Shown: piece by piece, positions 16,564 to 25,840 of the stretch
How positions within the stretch are numbered: the stretch's first letter is position 1
Layout of the letters: each line of letters opens with the position of its first letter
Assembly: GCF_036248275.1 (NCBI RefSeq)
Contig: NZ_CP109181.1
Location: forward strand, 5,022,001 to 5,086,000
Direction of reading: 5' to 3'
Length of the DNA: 64,000 nucleotides
DNA from: Streptomyces sp. NBC_01716
GTDB lineage: Bacteria > Actinomycetota > Actinomycetes > Streptomycetales > Streptomycetaceae
Position numbers and translations under genes: made by a program
The notes under the pieces: model-generated
Databases searched by the model: none
What the model saw: only the letters and a program-made list of their open reading frames with translations
What the model was told of the DNA's origin: nothing

Positions 16564-17679
16564 GTGAACAGGCCAGCCACCGCCATATGGGGCCGGGCGG
16601 AACAGCAGGACTTCCGCAGCCGCGTCCGTGGCTGCCTCCTCGGGGGAGCGATCGGCGACGCGCTGGGCGCGGGGGTCGACACGCTCACCCTCGACGAGAC
16701 CCGCACGGCGCACGGCGCCGAGGGCGTCACCGACTTCGCCCCCGCGTACGGCAGACGCGGCGCGGTCGCCGCCGCCACCCAGCTGACCCTCTTCACCGTC
16801 GACGGCCTCATCCGCGCCCAGGTCCGGCGCGACACGGGCGCCTGGCACCCGCCGACCGACGTGCACCGCGCGTATCTGCGCTGGGCGGCCACCCAGAGCG
16901 ACTGGGGACCCGACGAGCGCCGCAAGGACAACGGCTGGCTCGCGCGGGAGGAGTGGCTGTACGCGCGCCGGGACCCCACGCGGCCCTGTCTGACCGGGCT
17001 GGCGGACGACGTGATGGGCACGCTGGAGAAGCCCAAGAACCCGACCGCGCGCGACGCGGGCGCGCTCGTGCGCTCGGCGCCTTTCGGGCTGCTGGTGGGC
17101 TGGGAGCCGCAGTTGGTGTGCCAGCTCGCCGTGGAGTGCGCGGCGCAGACGCACGGCCATCCCACCGCGTATCTGTCGGCCGGTGCGTTCGCGGTGATCG
17201 TGCACGCCGTCGCGCGCGGCGACGGCGTCGACGCGGCCGTGCAGCGGGCCCTGGCGCTGCTGACCCAGCGGCCCGGCCATCAGCCCGTCACCGACGCGCT
17301 GGGGCAGGCGCTCGGAGCCGTACGGCAGGGGATCCCGACCCCGGGCCGGGTCGCGGTGCTCGGGGAGGGCGGGGCGGCGGAGGACTCGCTGGCGGTGGCC
17401 GTGTACTGCGCGCTGGTCGGCGAGGACGTACGCCATGGTCTGCGGCTGGCCGTGAACCACGACGGGCCGTCGTCGGCGACGGGGGCGCTGTGCGGGGCCC
17501 TGCTCGGCGCGATGCACGGGGAGACGGCGCTGCCGCCCGCGTGGCTGGCCGAGTTGGAGGGCCGGCCGACGCTGCTGGAGATCGCGGACGACTTCGCGAT
17601 GGAGATGACGCAGGGGCCGGCGCTGCACAGCCCGGCGGTCACGGCGTCGGGCTGGCTGACGAGGTACCCGCGGGGCTGA
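16564..17679 (+). CDS. ADP-ribosylglycohydrolase-fold protein, predicted catalytically inactive
   Basis: The GTG start at 16564 has GGGAGGGGA upstream and gives 371 residues. The family's opening GCLLGGAIGDALGAG is well kept, as is TQLTLFTVDGLI. Active members bind two metal ions with a Ser/Thr-Asp-Asp triad just before TQ-x-T-L-F and with Asp-x-Asp-Thr in the C-terminal motif. Here the first site reads Ala69-Ala70-Ala71-Thr72. The second, normally NHDGDSDSTG, reads NHDGPSSATG (298-307). All acidic ligands are therefore replaced by Ala, Pro or Ser while the surrounding fold residues are conserved. Hydrolysis of ADP-ribose links is unlikely; a binding or regulatory role is more plausible. The gene ends at a strong bidirectional terminator. 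Confidence 0.85.
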   Translation: MNRPATAIWGRAEQQDFRSRVRGCLLGGAIGDALGAGVDTLTLDETRTAHGAEGVTDFAPAYGRRGAVAAATQLTLFTVDGLIRAQVRRDTGAWHPPTDVHRAYLRWAATQSDWGPDERRKDNGWLAREEWLYARRDPTRPCLTGLADDVMGTLEKPKNPTARDAGALVRSAPFGLLVGWEPQLVCQLAVECAAQTHGHPTAYLSAGAFAVIVHAVARGDGVDAAVQRALALLTQRPGHQPVTDALGQALGAVRQGIPTPGRVAVLGEGGAAEDSLAVAVYCALVGEDVRHGLRLAVNHDGPSSATGALCGALLGAMHGETALPPAWLAELEGRPTLLEIADDFAMEMTQGPALHSPAVTASGWLTRYPRG

Positions 17680-17689
17680 GGGGTGTCCT

Positions 17690-17746
17690 GGGCCCGGACT
17701 CGCTTCACCGGCCACCGGCCGGGCCAGGTGAAGCGAGTCCGGGCCC
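17690..17746. terminator. Bidirectional terminator between convergent genes
   Basis: A perfect 20-bp inverted repeat (17690-17709 with 17727-17746) surrounds a 17-base loop. It sits between the convergent ADP-ribosylglycohydrolase-like and symporter genes and can serve both. Confidence 0.85.
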
Positions 17747-17771
17747 GGCATCGCGCCGGACGGCGGGTCCG

Positions 17772-19346
17772 TCAGCCGGACGCGCCCTCGCGTCCGAGCT
17801 GCTTGGAGTCGCCCGGCTCCGCCGGCACCGGCACCGCCGCGACGGCGTCCGAACCGTCGTCGTCGTTGTTGATCTTCTGGAGTACGGCGTCGCGCTCCGG
17901 TGTGTCCTCCGGCTTGACGAAGCCGATCAGGACGTAGAGGACGAGCGAGACGGCGAGCGGGATCGACACCTGGTACTGGAGCGGCACTCCGCCGTCCACA
18001 TTCCAGCTGATCGGGTAGTTGACCAGCCAGAAGGTGACCAGACCGACGGCCCAGCTGATCAGCGCGGCCGTGGGGCCGCTCCTGCGGAACCAGGGCAGCA
18101 GACCCAGCATCAGCGGGATCGCGATCGGCCCCATGAGCCCGGCGACCCACTTGATGACGACGGTGATGATGTCGCCGAAGAAGGGCGAGTTGACCTGCGT
18201 CGCGATGGCCATCGACAGGCCGAGGAAGAGCAGCGTCGTCCAGCGGGCCGCGAGCAGCCCGGCCCGGGTGTCCCACTCCCGTACGCGACGGGAGACGGCC
18301 GGCATGATGTCGCGGGTCACGACCGCGGCGATGGCGTTCGCGTCCGAGGAGCACATGGCCATCGTGTGCGAGAAGAAGCCGACGATGACCAGGCCCAACA
18401 GGCCGTGGGGCAGGAGCTGTTCGGCCATCAGCGCGTAGCTGTCGGCCGGTACGTCGGTGTCGATGAGCACCGGCGCGACCCACATGGGGAAGAACAGCAC
18501 CAGCGGCCAGATCAGCCACAGCACGGCCGACAGGGTGGCGGAACGCGTCGCGGACTTGGCGGAGTCGGTCGCCATGTAGCGCTGCGCCTGGTTCCACATG
18601 CCGCCGTTGTACTCGAAGGTCTTGATGAACAGATACGCGATCAGGAAGACCATCATGTACGGCCCGGCCAACGGCTCGGTGTGGCCCTGGAGTTCGGGCT
18701 CGTCCCAGACGTTCCACAGGCTGCTGAACCCGCCCAGCTCCGCCAGGACGGCGACGAGCATCGCGATACCGGCGATGAACTGGATGATGAACTGGCCCAG
18801 TTCGGTCAGCGCGTCGGCCCACAGCCCGCCCACCGTGCAGTAGACGGCGGTGACCGCGCCCGTGATCAGGATGCCCATGTTGAGCGAGACACCGGTGAAG
18901 ACGGACAACAGGGTGGCGATGGCGGCCCACTTGGCGCCGACGTCCACGATCTTCAGCAGCACACCGGACCAGGCGAGCGCCTGCTGGGTCGGCAGGTTGT
19001 AGCGGTTCTTGAGGTATTCGAGCGGCGAGGACACCCGCAACCGCGACCGCACCCGGTTGAGCCGGGGAGCGAAGAGCCTGGCCCCGATCGCGATGCCGAT
19101 GGCGATGGGGAAGGACCAGGTGACGTACGACGTGACGCCGTAGGTGTACGCGATGGCCGCGTACCCGGTGAACATCACCGCGCTGTACCCGGACATGTGG
19201 TGCGAGATACCGGAGAGCCACCACGGCATCTTGCCGCCGGCGGTGAAGTAGTCATGGACGTCGCCCACGCGCCTGTGGGACCAGACGCCGATCGCCACCA
19301 TCACACCGAAGTATCCGATGAGCACGGTCCAGTCGAGACTGTTCAT
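17772..19346 (-). CDS. Sodium:solute symporter (SSS family)
   Basis: This 524-residue protein has about 13 hydrophobic segments and begins at an ATG directly behind a strong ribosome site (CTGGAGGGGGCAC). Family landmarks include the first helix DWTVLIGYFGVMVAIG, the DYFTAGGKMPWWLSGISHHM segment of the core, and GFFSHTMAMCSSDANAIAAV in the central helices. The long acidic tail after the last helix (DDDGSDAV) is cytoplasmic. SSS carriers couple sodium entry to uptake of sugars, amino acids, organic acids or similar solutes. No operon partner or catabolic gene is adjacent, so the substrate is not determined. Confidence 0.9.
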   Translation of the reverse strand: MNSLDWTVLIGYFGVMVAIGVWSHRRVGDVHDYFTAGGKMPWWLSGISHHMSGYSAVMFTGYAAIAYTYGVTSYVTWSFPIAIGIAIGARLFAPRLNRVRSRLRVSSPLEYLKNRYNLPTQQALAWSGVLLKIVDVGAKWAAIATLLSVFTGVSLNMGILITGAVTAVYCTVGGLWADALTELGQFIIQFIAGIAMLVAVLAELGGFSSLWNVWDEPELQGHTEPLAGPYMMVFLIAYLFIKTFEYNGGMWNQAQRYMATDSAKSATRSATLSAVLWLIWPLVLFFPMWVAPVLIDTDVPADSYALMAEQLLPHGLLGLVIVGFFSHTMAMCSSDANAIAAVVTRDIMPAVSRRVREWDTRAGLLAARWTTLLFLGLSMAIATQVNSPFFGDIITVVIKWVAGLMGPIAIPLMLGLLPWFRRSGPTAALISWAVGLVTFWLVNYPISWNVDGGVPLQYQVSIPLAVSLVLYVLIGFVKPEDTPERDAVLQKINNDDDGSDAVAAVPVPAEPGDSKQLGREGASG

Positions 19347-19844
19347 GTGCCCCCTCCAGGGGTCCGCCTTGTGAACGTGGGTGCGCTTCGCCAGTACGTC
19401 CGATCAGCGGCGCCCCCGTGCGGGAGCGGGGACTTCGGGGATTGAACCGCTACTCGCGGTAGCGGGTCAAGAGTTTCTACGGTCAGAGATGTGAACGCAG
19501 ATCAGAAAGCCGAACCATTTTGCCAGTTCTTGACCATGTAAGCCGTTGTCGTGCACGTGACACGGGCCACACGATGGGCTGGCACTTCGTCAGACTCCGG
19601 CCATCAGTGGAGAAGGCTGTACGGGATGCGGGTTCCGTGCCGGCCGGAAGAGGGGGACACACCGGACTCACGCCATGACCTTGCGAACCGCTTCTGGGGC
19701 TCAAGCAGGCCGACTTGGCGTGTCTCCGTGACAATCACTGTGCCTGAAAGCGAGGGGCCCCCTCGGCCGGGACGGCGAACCAGACGAGAGGGCTGGGCTC
19801 GGAATCACTCGGGCCGCTCACCAAGGTGTTCGGAAAATTGTGGC
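19347..19844. other. Non-coding stretch upstream of the symporter gene
   Basis: About 500 bp contain no frame with convincing coding properties. A short inverted repeat (CGCTACTCGCGGTAGCG) lies near 19448-19464, upstream of the symporter start, and could be an operator or hairpin in its leader. Nothing else was recognised. Confidence 0.4.
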
Positions 19845-20042
19845 TTACAGCCTGCCTGAATCGGCCACGAAGGTCTTCCAGGCTTTCGAGTCGAAATTCA
19901 GGACAGGGCCGCTGGGATTCTTGGAATCACGGACAGAGATCGCTGTTGCCCGATCTGTGCGCACCTCCACGCAATCCCCGTTCGCCGAGTACGTGGACTT
20001 CGTCCACTCGGCCAAAGAACCTCGCTGATGAACCATGATCAC
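19845..20042 (-). CDS. DUF397 protein, partner of the XRE regulator
   Basis: This 65-residue protein has the whole DUF397 pattern: WTKSTYSANGDCVEV, then ISVRDSKNPSGPVL, then AWKTFVADS. Many such small proteins in streptomycetes are encoded beside XRE/DUF5753 regulators, as in the whiJ locus, and are thought to act with them in controlling development. It lies about 190 bp downstream of such a regulator on the same strand. The ATG at 20042 or the second Met at 20036 could be the start. It is smaller and somewhat less GC-rich than flanking genes. Confidence 0.85.
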   Translation of the reverse strand: MIMVHQRGSLAEWTKSTYSANGDCVEVRTDRATAISVRDSKNPSGPVLNFDSKAWKTFVADSGRL

Positions 20043-20233
20043 TCCGGTGGTCGTGCCATTTCGGCGCGGGTCGAATCGCTCGCGCGCCGCATTGCGCGCT
20101 GACTTGATCGACGCTACGCCGTGAGATCATGGGTTTCATTGCGTGTTCACTCAACAGGGTGGCAATCGCCGAAGTGAGCTACCCACATCATCATTGCGTG
20201 TGTAGACTCCGCGCCTCTTCCTCTGATTGCCCG

Positions 20234-21091
20234 TCAGCCGCCGTAGTCCGCAGCGATTTTGTCGATGAACGCCCTCGAATGCTCGGCGCTGAGGGCTTTG
20301 GCCCGAAGATGCTCATACATGACGGTGTAACTCTGCACGTCATTCGCCTTCTCCAGGTAGAGGTCGCTGGTCACTCCTTCCAAGTAGACGACGGTCGCGT
20401 CCGACGCCTCCTGGAACTCAAGAATCGCGAACTTGCCGTACATACCCGGATGAGCGCCGGCGTCGTAGGGAACCACCTGCAGCGTCACGTGGGGTTGGGC
20501 ACTCAATTGCGAAAGGTGCTTCAACTGGTCGGCCATGATCTGGGGGCCGCCCACCACGCGCCGCAGAAGCGCCTCGTCGATGACCGCCCAGAAGCGCAGC
20601 GGGTCGTGGGGGTCCGTGAGCCGGTCCTGGCGCTTGAGCCGGATCTGGATCCGCTTCTCGACATCACCGGCCGATTCCTCGGGCCACATGCCTTCGATGA
20701 CCGCCTGGGCGTACTCACGCGTCTGGAGCAGGCCGGGGACGATGAGCGACTCGTACACGCGCAGCGAGGCCGCGTCCGTCTCCAGGCCGATGTAGACGCT
20801 GTACGGGATATCGCCGAAGGCGTGCCACCAGCCCTGCTGGCGCGAGTCCTTGGCCATTTGCATCAGCGACTCGACAATGCGTTTGTCCTCGACCTCGTAC
20901 ACACCGCACAGGTCGCGGACATCGCGCTGACTGATGGAACGGCGACCGTTCTCCAGACGGCTGATCTTCGACTGGGAGACCAGCAGGCGCTCCGCCACCT
21001 CCTCGGCCGTCATGCCTTTGACCTCGCGGAGCCGGCGCAACTCCTGGCCCAACCGGCGTCGCCTGACGGTGGGATTGACACTGGACGCCAC
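20234..21091 (-). CDS. XRE-family regulator with DUF5753 domain (WhiJ-like)
   Basis: The GTG at 21091 has a perfect AGGAGGT eight bases upstream, giving 285 residues; the frame remains open further upstream without a better start. Residues 10-70 form a helix-turn-helix of the lambda repressor type (LGQELRRLREVKGMTAEEVA, SQSKISRLENGRRSIS). The remainder is the DUF5753 domain, recognisable by YESLIVPGLLQTREYA, a VVGGPQIMADQLKHL helix and VVPYDAGAHPGMYG. WhiJ-type proteins repress developmental genes until relieved by a partner. The DUF397 gene lies downstream. Confidence 0.9.
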   Translation of the reverse strand: MASSVNPTVRRRRLGQELRRLREVKGMTAEEVAERLLVSQSKISRLENGRRSISQRDVRDLCGVYEVEDKRIVESLMQMAKDSRQQGWWHAFGDIPYSVYIGLETDAASLRVYESLIVPGLLQTREYAQAVIEGMWPEESAGDVEKRIQIRLKRQDRLTDPHDPLRFWAVIDEALLRRVVGGPQIMADQLKHLSQLSAQPHVTLQVVPYDAGAHPGMYGKFAILEFQEASDATVVYLEGVTSDLYLEKANDVQSYTVMYEHLRAKALSAEHSRAFIDKIAADYGG

Positions 21092-21387
21092 GGAAACGGC
21101 ACCTCCTGCTGAGAAACTGCGTAGCTCTGAGTGTCTACGTCTCAGCAGACTGCCACCGATAGGGCCAATCGCGCTGGAAAACAGGCACACAGGAGAAAGC
21201 GCGGTCGATTAAGTGGACACACCGCCGCCGGACCTGTATCCGGGCGCGCGACGCGCGGGGGCAGCCGTTTGTACGGCTGGACCCCGCGCGTCTCTTGCGG
21301 CTCCCGAACCGGGTCTCTGGGGACGTCGGCGCGGCGGATTCGGATACCCGCGTGCTGTCGTGTCCGTGCTTTGTCGTCCGTGTTGTC

Positions 21388-22107
21388 TCAGTGCGCCGCG
21401 ACGCGGGCCATGCCGCCGCGCTGCGGTTGCATCGGTACGGCCGGCGGTCGGCCTCCCGGTGCGGGGTTACGGCGTGGCTGAGCGGCCACACCGTTCTGGA
21501 CGTCCATCACGGCATGCGCCACGAGGCCGCCCATGGGGTCGTGTCTGATCAGATCCCGGAGCCGGGAGCGCGACGAGCGCCCCTCGTTACCGGGGTACAG
21601 GTGCTTGCCCAGTCCGACCGCGTGGGCCAGGGCGGCGAGCGCCGCGGTCCGCGGGTCCGGCGGTACGCCGGTGCGGATCGCACTGTCCAGCCGTGACCTG
21701 ATGTCGCGGCTGATCGCCGTCTCCGTCGCCTGGTAGCGCGTCGTCGGCAGCACTCCGCACATCTGGCCCGCCACGGCATGAACCATGCCGCACCGCTCCA
21801 GATGCGCGAGGTAAATCTGACGGAGCCCCAATCGGGGCCCGCCGATCCAGTGAACTGCGCGAACCGGACTGCCACGTCTGCGCAGCAGTTCCAGCGCGGA
21901 GTCCAGAGTCGGATCTCCGGTCGGCCGTGGCATCACCACGGCGATACGATCCCCGTCAGGGGCTATCCGTCCTGCCAGAGCCAGCTCCACTAGCTGTGCT
22001 CCGGCCAGGCCGAGGTCGAGCGACTGCGGCTGCGCTGTGGTACCCGTGGCCGGGTCCAGAGCGAGCAACAGAAGCTCCTCCGGAATTGTTCTGCGGCTCC
22101 TGCCCAT
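21388..22107 (-). CDS. GPP34 (GOLPH3-like) family phosphoprotein
   Basis: The ATG at 22107, preceded by GGGGAGGC, gives 239 residues starting MGRSRRTIPEELLLLALDP. This opening and the following LDLGLAGAQLVELALAGRI are characteristic of the bacterial GPP34 family, homologous to the phosphoinositide-binding Golgi protein GOLPH3/Vps74. Middle segments VHWIGGPRLGLRQIYLAHLE and the C-terminal AALAALAHAVGLGKHLYPG fit the same all-helical fold. Bacterial members have no settled role; membrane-lipid binding is the usual guess. The last 40 residues are Pro/Arg/Gln-rich and probably disordered. It is divergent from the D,D-carboxypeptidase gene, with about 200 bp between. Confidence 0.8.
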   Translation of the reverse strand: MGRSRRTIPEELLLLALDPATGTTAQPQSLDLGLAGAQLVELALAGRIAPDGDRIAVVMPRPTGDPTLDSALELLRRRGSPVRAVHWIGGPRLGLRQIYLAHLERCGMVHAVAGQMCGVLPTTRYQATETAISRDIRSRLDSAIRTGVPPDPRTAALAALAHAVGLGKHLYPGNEGRSSRSRLRDLIRHDPMGGLVAHAVMDVQNGVAAQPRRNPAPGGRPPAVPMQPQRGGMARVAAH

Positions 22108-22308
22108 CCATGCCTCCCCGCGTGGATGAATGACAGGGTGACCCCTCTCACATTGGTCTGTCGAGAGTGCCTGGTCGCTTTGTACGGGAACCGTTATGTA
22201 TGTCGTTCTCGTCTTGCGCTTGGGCTGTGGTTTCCCACAGGACACTGATAATCGGTTCGGAGAGTGCGGCGGAGTGCGCGATGCGCCGCACACGCATGAG
22301 GAGGCACG

Positions 22309-25300
22309 GTGGCGGGCGAGTCCCCCGACAAGTCGGAGCAGCGGAAGTCGTCGGGGGAGGCGACGGCGGAACAGGACCCGAGGTTCGCGGTCTTCCGAGA
22401 GTCGGCCGCCGTCCGGGAGGCGGATGCGGACGCGGACGCCACTGCCGGGGAGGCGAAGGACGGCGCCGACACGTCCAAGGACGCGACACCGGACCGCGAC
22501 GGTTCCGCGGTGGACACGACGAAGCCCTCTGTCGACCCTGCGAAGGCCGTTTCCCCGGCCCGGGGCGAGAGGGAGGCCTCTGGGGCTCCTGAGGCTGCTG
22601 GGGCGCCTGTGACGGCTTCTGAGGGCCCTTCGGAGCGGCCAGAGGGTTCACGGGGCGGTGCGGACGCGGAGCCGGAGTCCCCATCGGCCGGGCGGGTGGC
22701 TGAAGTCGCCCCGGCGGAGGCGGAGATGGCGGACGGCGGGGAGTCTGCCGCGCCTGGGGCCGATTCGGCCGAGGCCGGCGCCGACCGGGGGACGGCTGTT
22801 TTCCGGGTACCGGCCGAACTGGAATCCACGGCCGGACGCAAGTCCGTTGCGGATACGGGGTTGGCCCAGCGGGATGCGGAGGCGGGGTCGGAGGCTGGCG
22901 TTACGCCGGCGAAGCCGGGAATGCCGGGCCGAGCGGCGACCGCGGCGTCGGCCAATGCCGGGCGGGAGGGCGAAGTCGCTCCGGCGAAGCCGGAAACGCG
23001 GGGTGGCGCGGCGCCTGAGCCGGTGGCCGAGGCCGAGGCCGACCGTGGGACTGCCGTTTTCCGGGTGCCGGAGGCCGAGCGGGGCGCGGAGGCGGGGTCG
23101 GAGGCTGGCGTTGCCCCGGCGAAGCCGCGAATGCCCGGTGGTGCGGCGTCTGCCCCGCCGAAGGCGACGTCCGAGTCGGCGGCTGATGCCACGGCTGGCA
23201 AGCCGGAAGCCGGCGGTGCCGCGAGGACCGGCGGCGCCTCTGCCGAGTCGAAGGCCGGGGCCGACCCGGCGGCCGATGCCAGGGCCGTCAGGCCCGGGGC
23301 CGGGCGGGGTGCTGGCGGTGCCGTAACGCCTCAGGCCGCGTCGGCCGACGCCGAGCCGGAGGCCGCAAAGCCGGGTAGCGCGGCGTCTGCCTCACCGAAG
23401 GTGAAGTCCGAGTCGGCGGCTGATGCCACGGCTGGCAAGCCGGAAGCCGGCGGTGTCGAGCCGAAGGCCGGGGCCGACCCGGCCGCCGGGCCGGTGTCCG
23501 ATGGCGGGGCCGTCAGGCCTGGAGCTGGCGGTGCCGTGACGCCTCGGGCTGCGTCCGGCGAGCCGAAGGCCGAAGTCGGCTCGGCAGATGGGCTGGCGTC
23601 CGCCGGGCCAGTGTCCGACGCCAAGGCCGGAGTCGGCGGTGGTGCGACGCCGCAGGCTGCGTCTGCCGAGCCGAAGGCCGAGGCCGGCCCGGCCGCAAAG
23701 TCTGGTGCCGCGCCCACCGTGCCTGGGCCGACGCCCCACCCCACGGCCAGCAGGCCCGGGGCCGGGCCCGAAACCGGCGGCGGCGCGAAGCCCTACCCGA
23801 CGGCCTCCAACGCCGAAACGAGCGGCGCCGCAAAGCCCGCTGCCGAGCGGGAAACCGGCGGCGCGAAGGCCACCGCCGCGCCCGCCGGGCCGGCGTCCGC
23901 CAGGCCCGGCGGCCAGCCGGACCCCAGCAGCGCCGCAAAGCCCGGAGCCGGGCGGGAAGGTGGCGACGGCTCGAAGCCCGCAGTCGCGCCCGCCGGGCCG
24001 GCGTCCGCCAGGCCCGACAGCCAGTCGGACGCAGGCGGCGGCTCGAAGCCCGCAGCTGCTCAGCCGGACGCCGGCACCGCCGTAAAGCCCGCAGCCGTGT
24101 CTGCCAAGACCGACGCCCAGTCGGACCCCGGCACCGACCACGAGCCCGGGGTCGATCGGAAGACCGCCGTCTTCAGAGCCGTCAAGCGGCCCGAGGTCGA
24201 TCAGCCCACCGCCATGCTCAAGCTTCCGCCGCAGGCGCCGGGCGAGCTTCCCTCCGAGCGCGGCAGCACATTCGTGCCCCTTCGGGGCGAAGACCAGCGG
24301 ACGCCGGGTGCGCAGGCCGTCGCCGAGGCCGAGCGGACGCGGCAGCAGCCCATGCCGCCCTTGCCGCCGCTCGATCTGCTCGCCGAGCTCACCAACAAGC
24401 CCGCGCCGCCCGAGACCCCCGCCCGTACCGTCGTCCGGCGGGTCAAGATCTGGACGCCGTTGCTGGTGCTCGTGCTGATCATCTTTGCGGTCGTACAGGC
24501 CGTGCGTCCGCTCCCCGCGCCCACGTTGAACCTGACCGCCAAGTCCACGTACACCTTCGAGGGCGACAAGCCCTCGCTCCCGTGGCCCGGCGAGGGGCAG
24601 GGCTACATGGCCGCGACCGGGCTCGGCACCGTCGGGTCGTTCGGGGAGCAGAAGGCCGTGCCCATCGGCAGCGTCGCCAAGGCGATGACCGCGTACGTCG
24701 TCCTCAAGGACAAGCCCCTGAAGCGGGGCGACGAGGGCCCGTCGATCGAGGTCGACGCCAAGGCCGAGGAGGACGGCGGGCTCGACGCGCAGGGCGAGTC
24801 GACCCTCAACACCGTCAAGGAGGGCGACACCCTCACCCAGCACGACGCGCTCGCCGCCATCATGATCCCGTCCGCGAACAACATCGCGCGCCTGCTGGCC
24901 CGTTGGGACGCGAACGGCTCCGAGGAGGCGTTCGTCAAGAAGATGAACGACACCGCCGAAGAGCTAGGCATGAAGAACACCACGTACACCGACCCGTCCG
25001 GGCTGGACGCGACGACGGTGAGTTCCGCCGAGGACCAGGTGAAGCTCGGGCAGAAGCTCGTCGAGATCCCCGCCCTGATGGACATCACCAAGCTGCCCGA
25101 GTGGACGGACCCGTCGGGCAAGAGCTGGCGGAACTACAACACCCTCGTCCCGTACGACGGCGCCCTCGGCATCAAGACCGGCTCTACCACCAAGGCCGGC
25201 GGCAATCTCCTCTTCGCCGCGCACAAGATGGTCGGCGACACCGACCAGTTGATCGTCGGAGCCGTCCTCGGTCAGCACGAGGCGCCCATCATCGACACCG

Positions 25301-25641
25301 TCAACGCCGTGAGCAAGGACGTCATGCTCGCGACGCAGGACGAGCTGGAGGGCGCGACGATAGTGAAGAAGGGCGCCGTCGTCGGCGAGGTCGACAACGG
25401 CATGGGCACGACGACCCCGGTAGTCGCCACCGAGGACGTGAAGGCCGTCGGCTGGTCCGGCCTCACCGTCAAGCTCGAACTGACCGACGGCGGCGAGACC
25501 CTGCCGCACTCGGCAGCCGCCGGAACCCACGTCGGCACCCTCACGGTGGGCGAGGGCAGGAGCCAGGTCGAGGTGGCCGTCGCCCTTCAGAGCGACGTTT
25601 CCGAGCCGACGTTCACCGACAAGCTGACGCGGGTGAGCTGA
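22309..25641 (+). CDS. D-alanyl-D-alanine carboxypeptidase (S11) with a ~700-residue repetitive cytoplasmic N-terminus
   Basis: The GTG at 22309 has GAGGAGGC upstream, giving 1110 residues. Residues 1-710 are Ala/Pro/Gly/Glu-rich, repetitive and probably disordered. One transmembrane helix lies at about 714-733 (IWTPLLVLVLIIFAVVQAV). The extracytoplasmic S11 peptidase domain follows with catalytic Ser788-x-x-Lys791 (SVAK), SAN at 855-857 and the KTG triad at 956-958. Such enzymes remove the terminal D-Ala from peptidoglycan pentapeptides and limit cross-linking. The N-terminal region repeats the short motif TAVFR (159-166, 245-252 and 616-622, with relatives near 25-30 and 631-637). A typical S11 enzyme has about 400 residues, so the extension is remarkable. 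The following membrane protein gene is on the same strand after a terminator. Confidence 0.92.
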   Translation: MAGESPDKSEQRKSSGEATAEQDPRFAVFRESAAVREADADADATAGEAKDGADTSKDATPDRDGSAVDTTKPSVDPAKAVSPARGEREASGAPEAAGAPVTASEGPSERPEGSRGGADAEPESPSAGRVAEVAPAEAEMADGGESAAPGADSAEAGADRGTAVFRVPAELESTAGRKSVADTGLAQRDAEAGSEAGVTPAKPGMPGRAATAASANAGREGEVAPAKPETRGGAAPEPVAEAEADRGTAVFRVPEAERGAEAGSEAGVAPAKPRMPGGAASAPPKATSESAADATAGKPEAGGAARTGGASAESKAGADPAADARAVRPGAGRGAGGAVTPQAASADAEPEAAKPGSAASASPKVKSESAADATAGKPEAGGVEPKAGADPAAGPVSDGGAVRPGAGGAVTPRAASGEPKAEVGSADGLASAGPVSDAKAGVGGGATPQAASAEPKAEAGPAAKSGAAPTVPGPTPHPTASRPGAGPETGGGAKPYPTASNAETSGAAKPAAERETGGAKATAAPAGPASARPGGQPDPSSAAKPGAGREGGDGSKPAVAPAGPASARPDSQSDAGGGSKPAAAQPDAGTAVKPAAVSAKTDAQSDPGTDHEPGVDRKTAVFRAVKRPEVDQPTAMLKLPPQAPGELPSERGSTFVPLRGEDQRTPGAQAVAEAERTRQQPMPPLPPLDLLAELTNKPAPPETPARTVVRRVKIWTPLLVLVLIIFAVVQAVRPLPAPTLNLTAKSTYTFEGDKPSLPWPGEGQGYMAATGLGTVGSFGEQKAVPIGSVAKAMTAYVVLKDKPLKRGDEGPSIEVDAKAEEDGGLDAQGESTLNTVKEGDTLTQHDALAAIMIPSANNIARLLARWDANGSEEAFVKKMNDTAEELGMKNTTYTDPSGLDATTVSSAEDQVKLGQKLVEIPALMDITKLPEWTDPSGKSWRNYNTLVPYDGALGIKTGSTTKAGGNLLFAAHKMVGDTDQLIVGAVLGQHEAPIIDTVNAVSKDVMLATQDELEGATIVKKGAVVGEVDNGMGTTTPVVATEDVKAVGWSGLTVKLELTDGGETLPHSAAAGTHVGTLTVGEGRSQVEVAVALQSDVSEPTFTDKLTRVS
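23169..23455 (+). repeat. 50-bp perfect direct repeat inside the carboxypeptidase gene
   Basis: The segments 23169-23218 and 23406-23455 are identical over 50 bp and encode SESAADATAGKPEAGG in the same frame. A 27-bp repeat at 22876-22902 and 23086-23112 encodes the related EAGSEAGV segment. These show that the disordered region has grown by duplication. Confidence 0.8.
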
Positions 25642-25672
25642 CCCGGTCGGCCGATTCCGGCCACGACCGCAC

Positions 25673-25700
25673 GGGAGGGCGCCTGTTCGGGCGCCCTCCC
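25673..25700 (+). terminator. Terminator after the carboxypeptidase gene
   Basis: GGGAGGGCGCC (25673-25683) pairs with GGCGCCCTCCC (25690-25700) over 11 bp with a six-base loop, starting 31 bp after the stop codon. Confidence 0.75.
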
Positions 25701-25840
25701 CCCGGCCGGACGCGTGTTAGCGTCCGTGAAAGGGAAGCCAGGCAACTCGGGACGCGGGGACGGCGTCCTTATACCTCCAGGGCCGGACAGATCCCGGAGG
25801 GCCGGCACACCGGGCTGACGGTGAGACGGGGAGAGTCGCA

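Noticed and set aside
16119..19445. Long open frames on both strands across the ADP-ribosylglycohydrolase-like and symporter genes
   Set aside because: They cross a strong terminator and two real genes and show no domain; they are typical shadows.
19551..19859. Plus-strand frame before the DUF397 gene
   Set aside because: The text is unstructured Arg/Pro-rich and has no ribosome binding site; a possible XRE-like fragment (GLKQADLA) is too short to claim.
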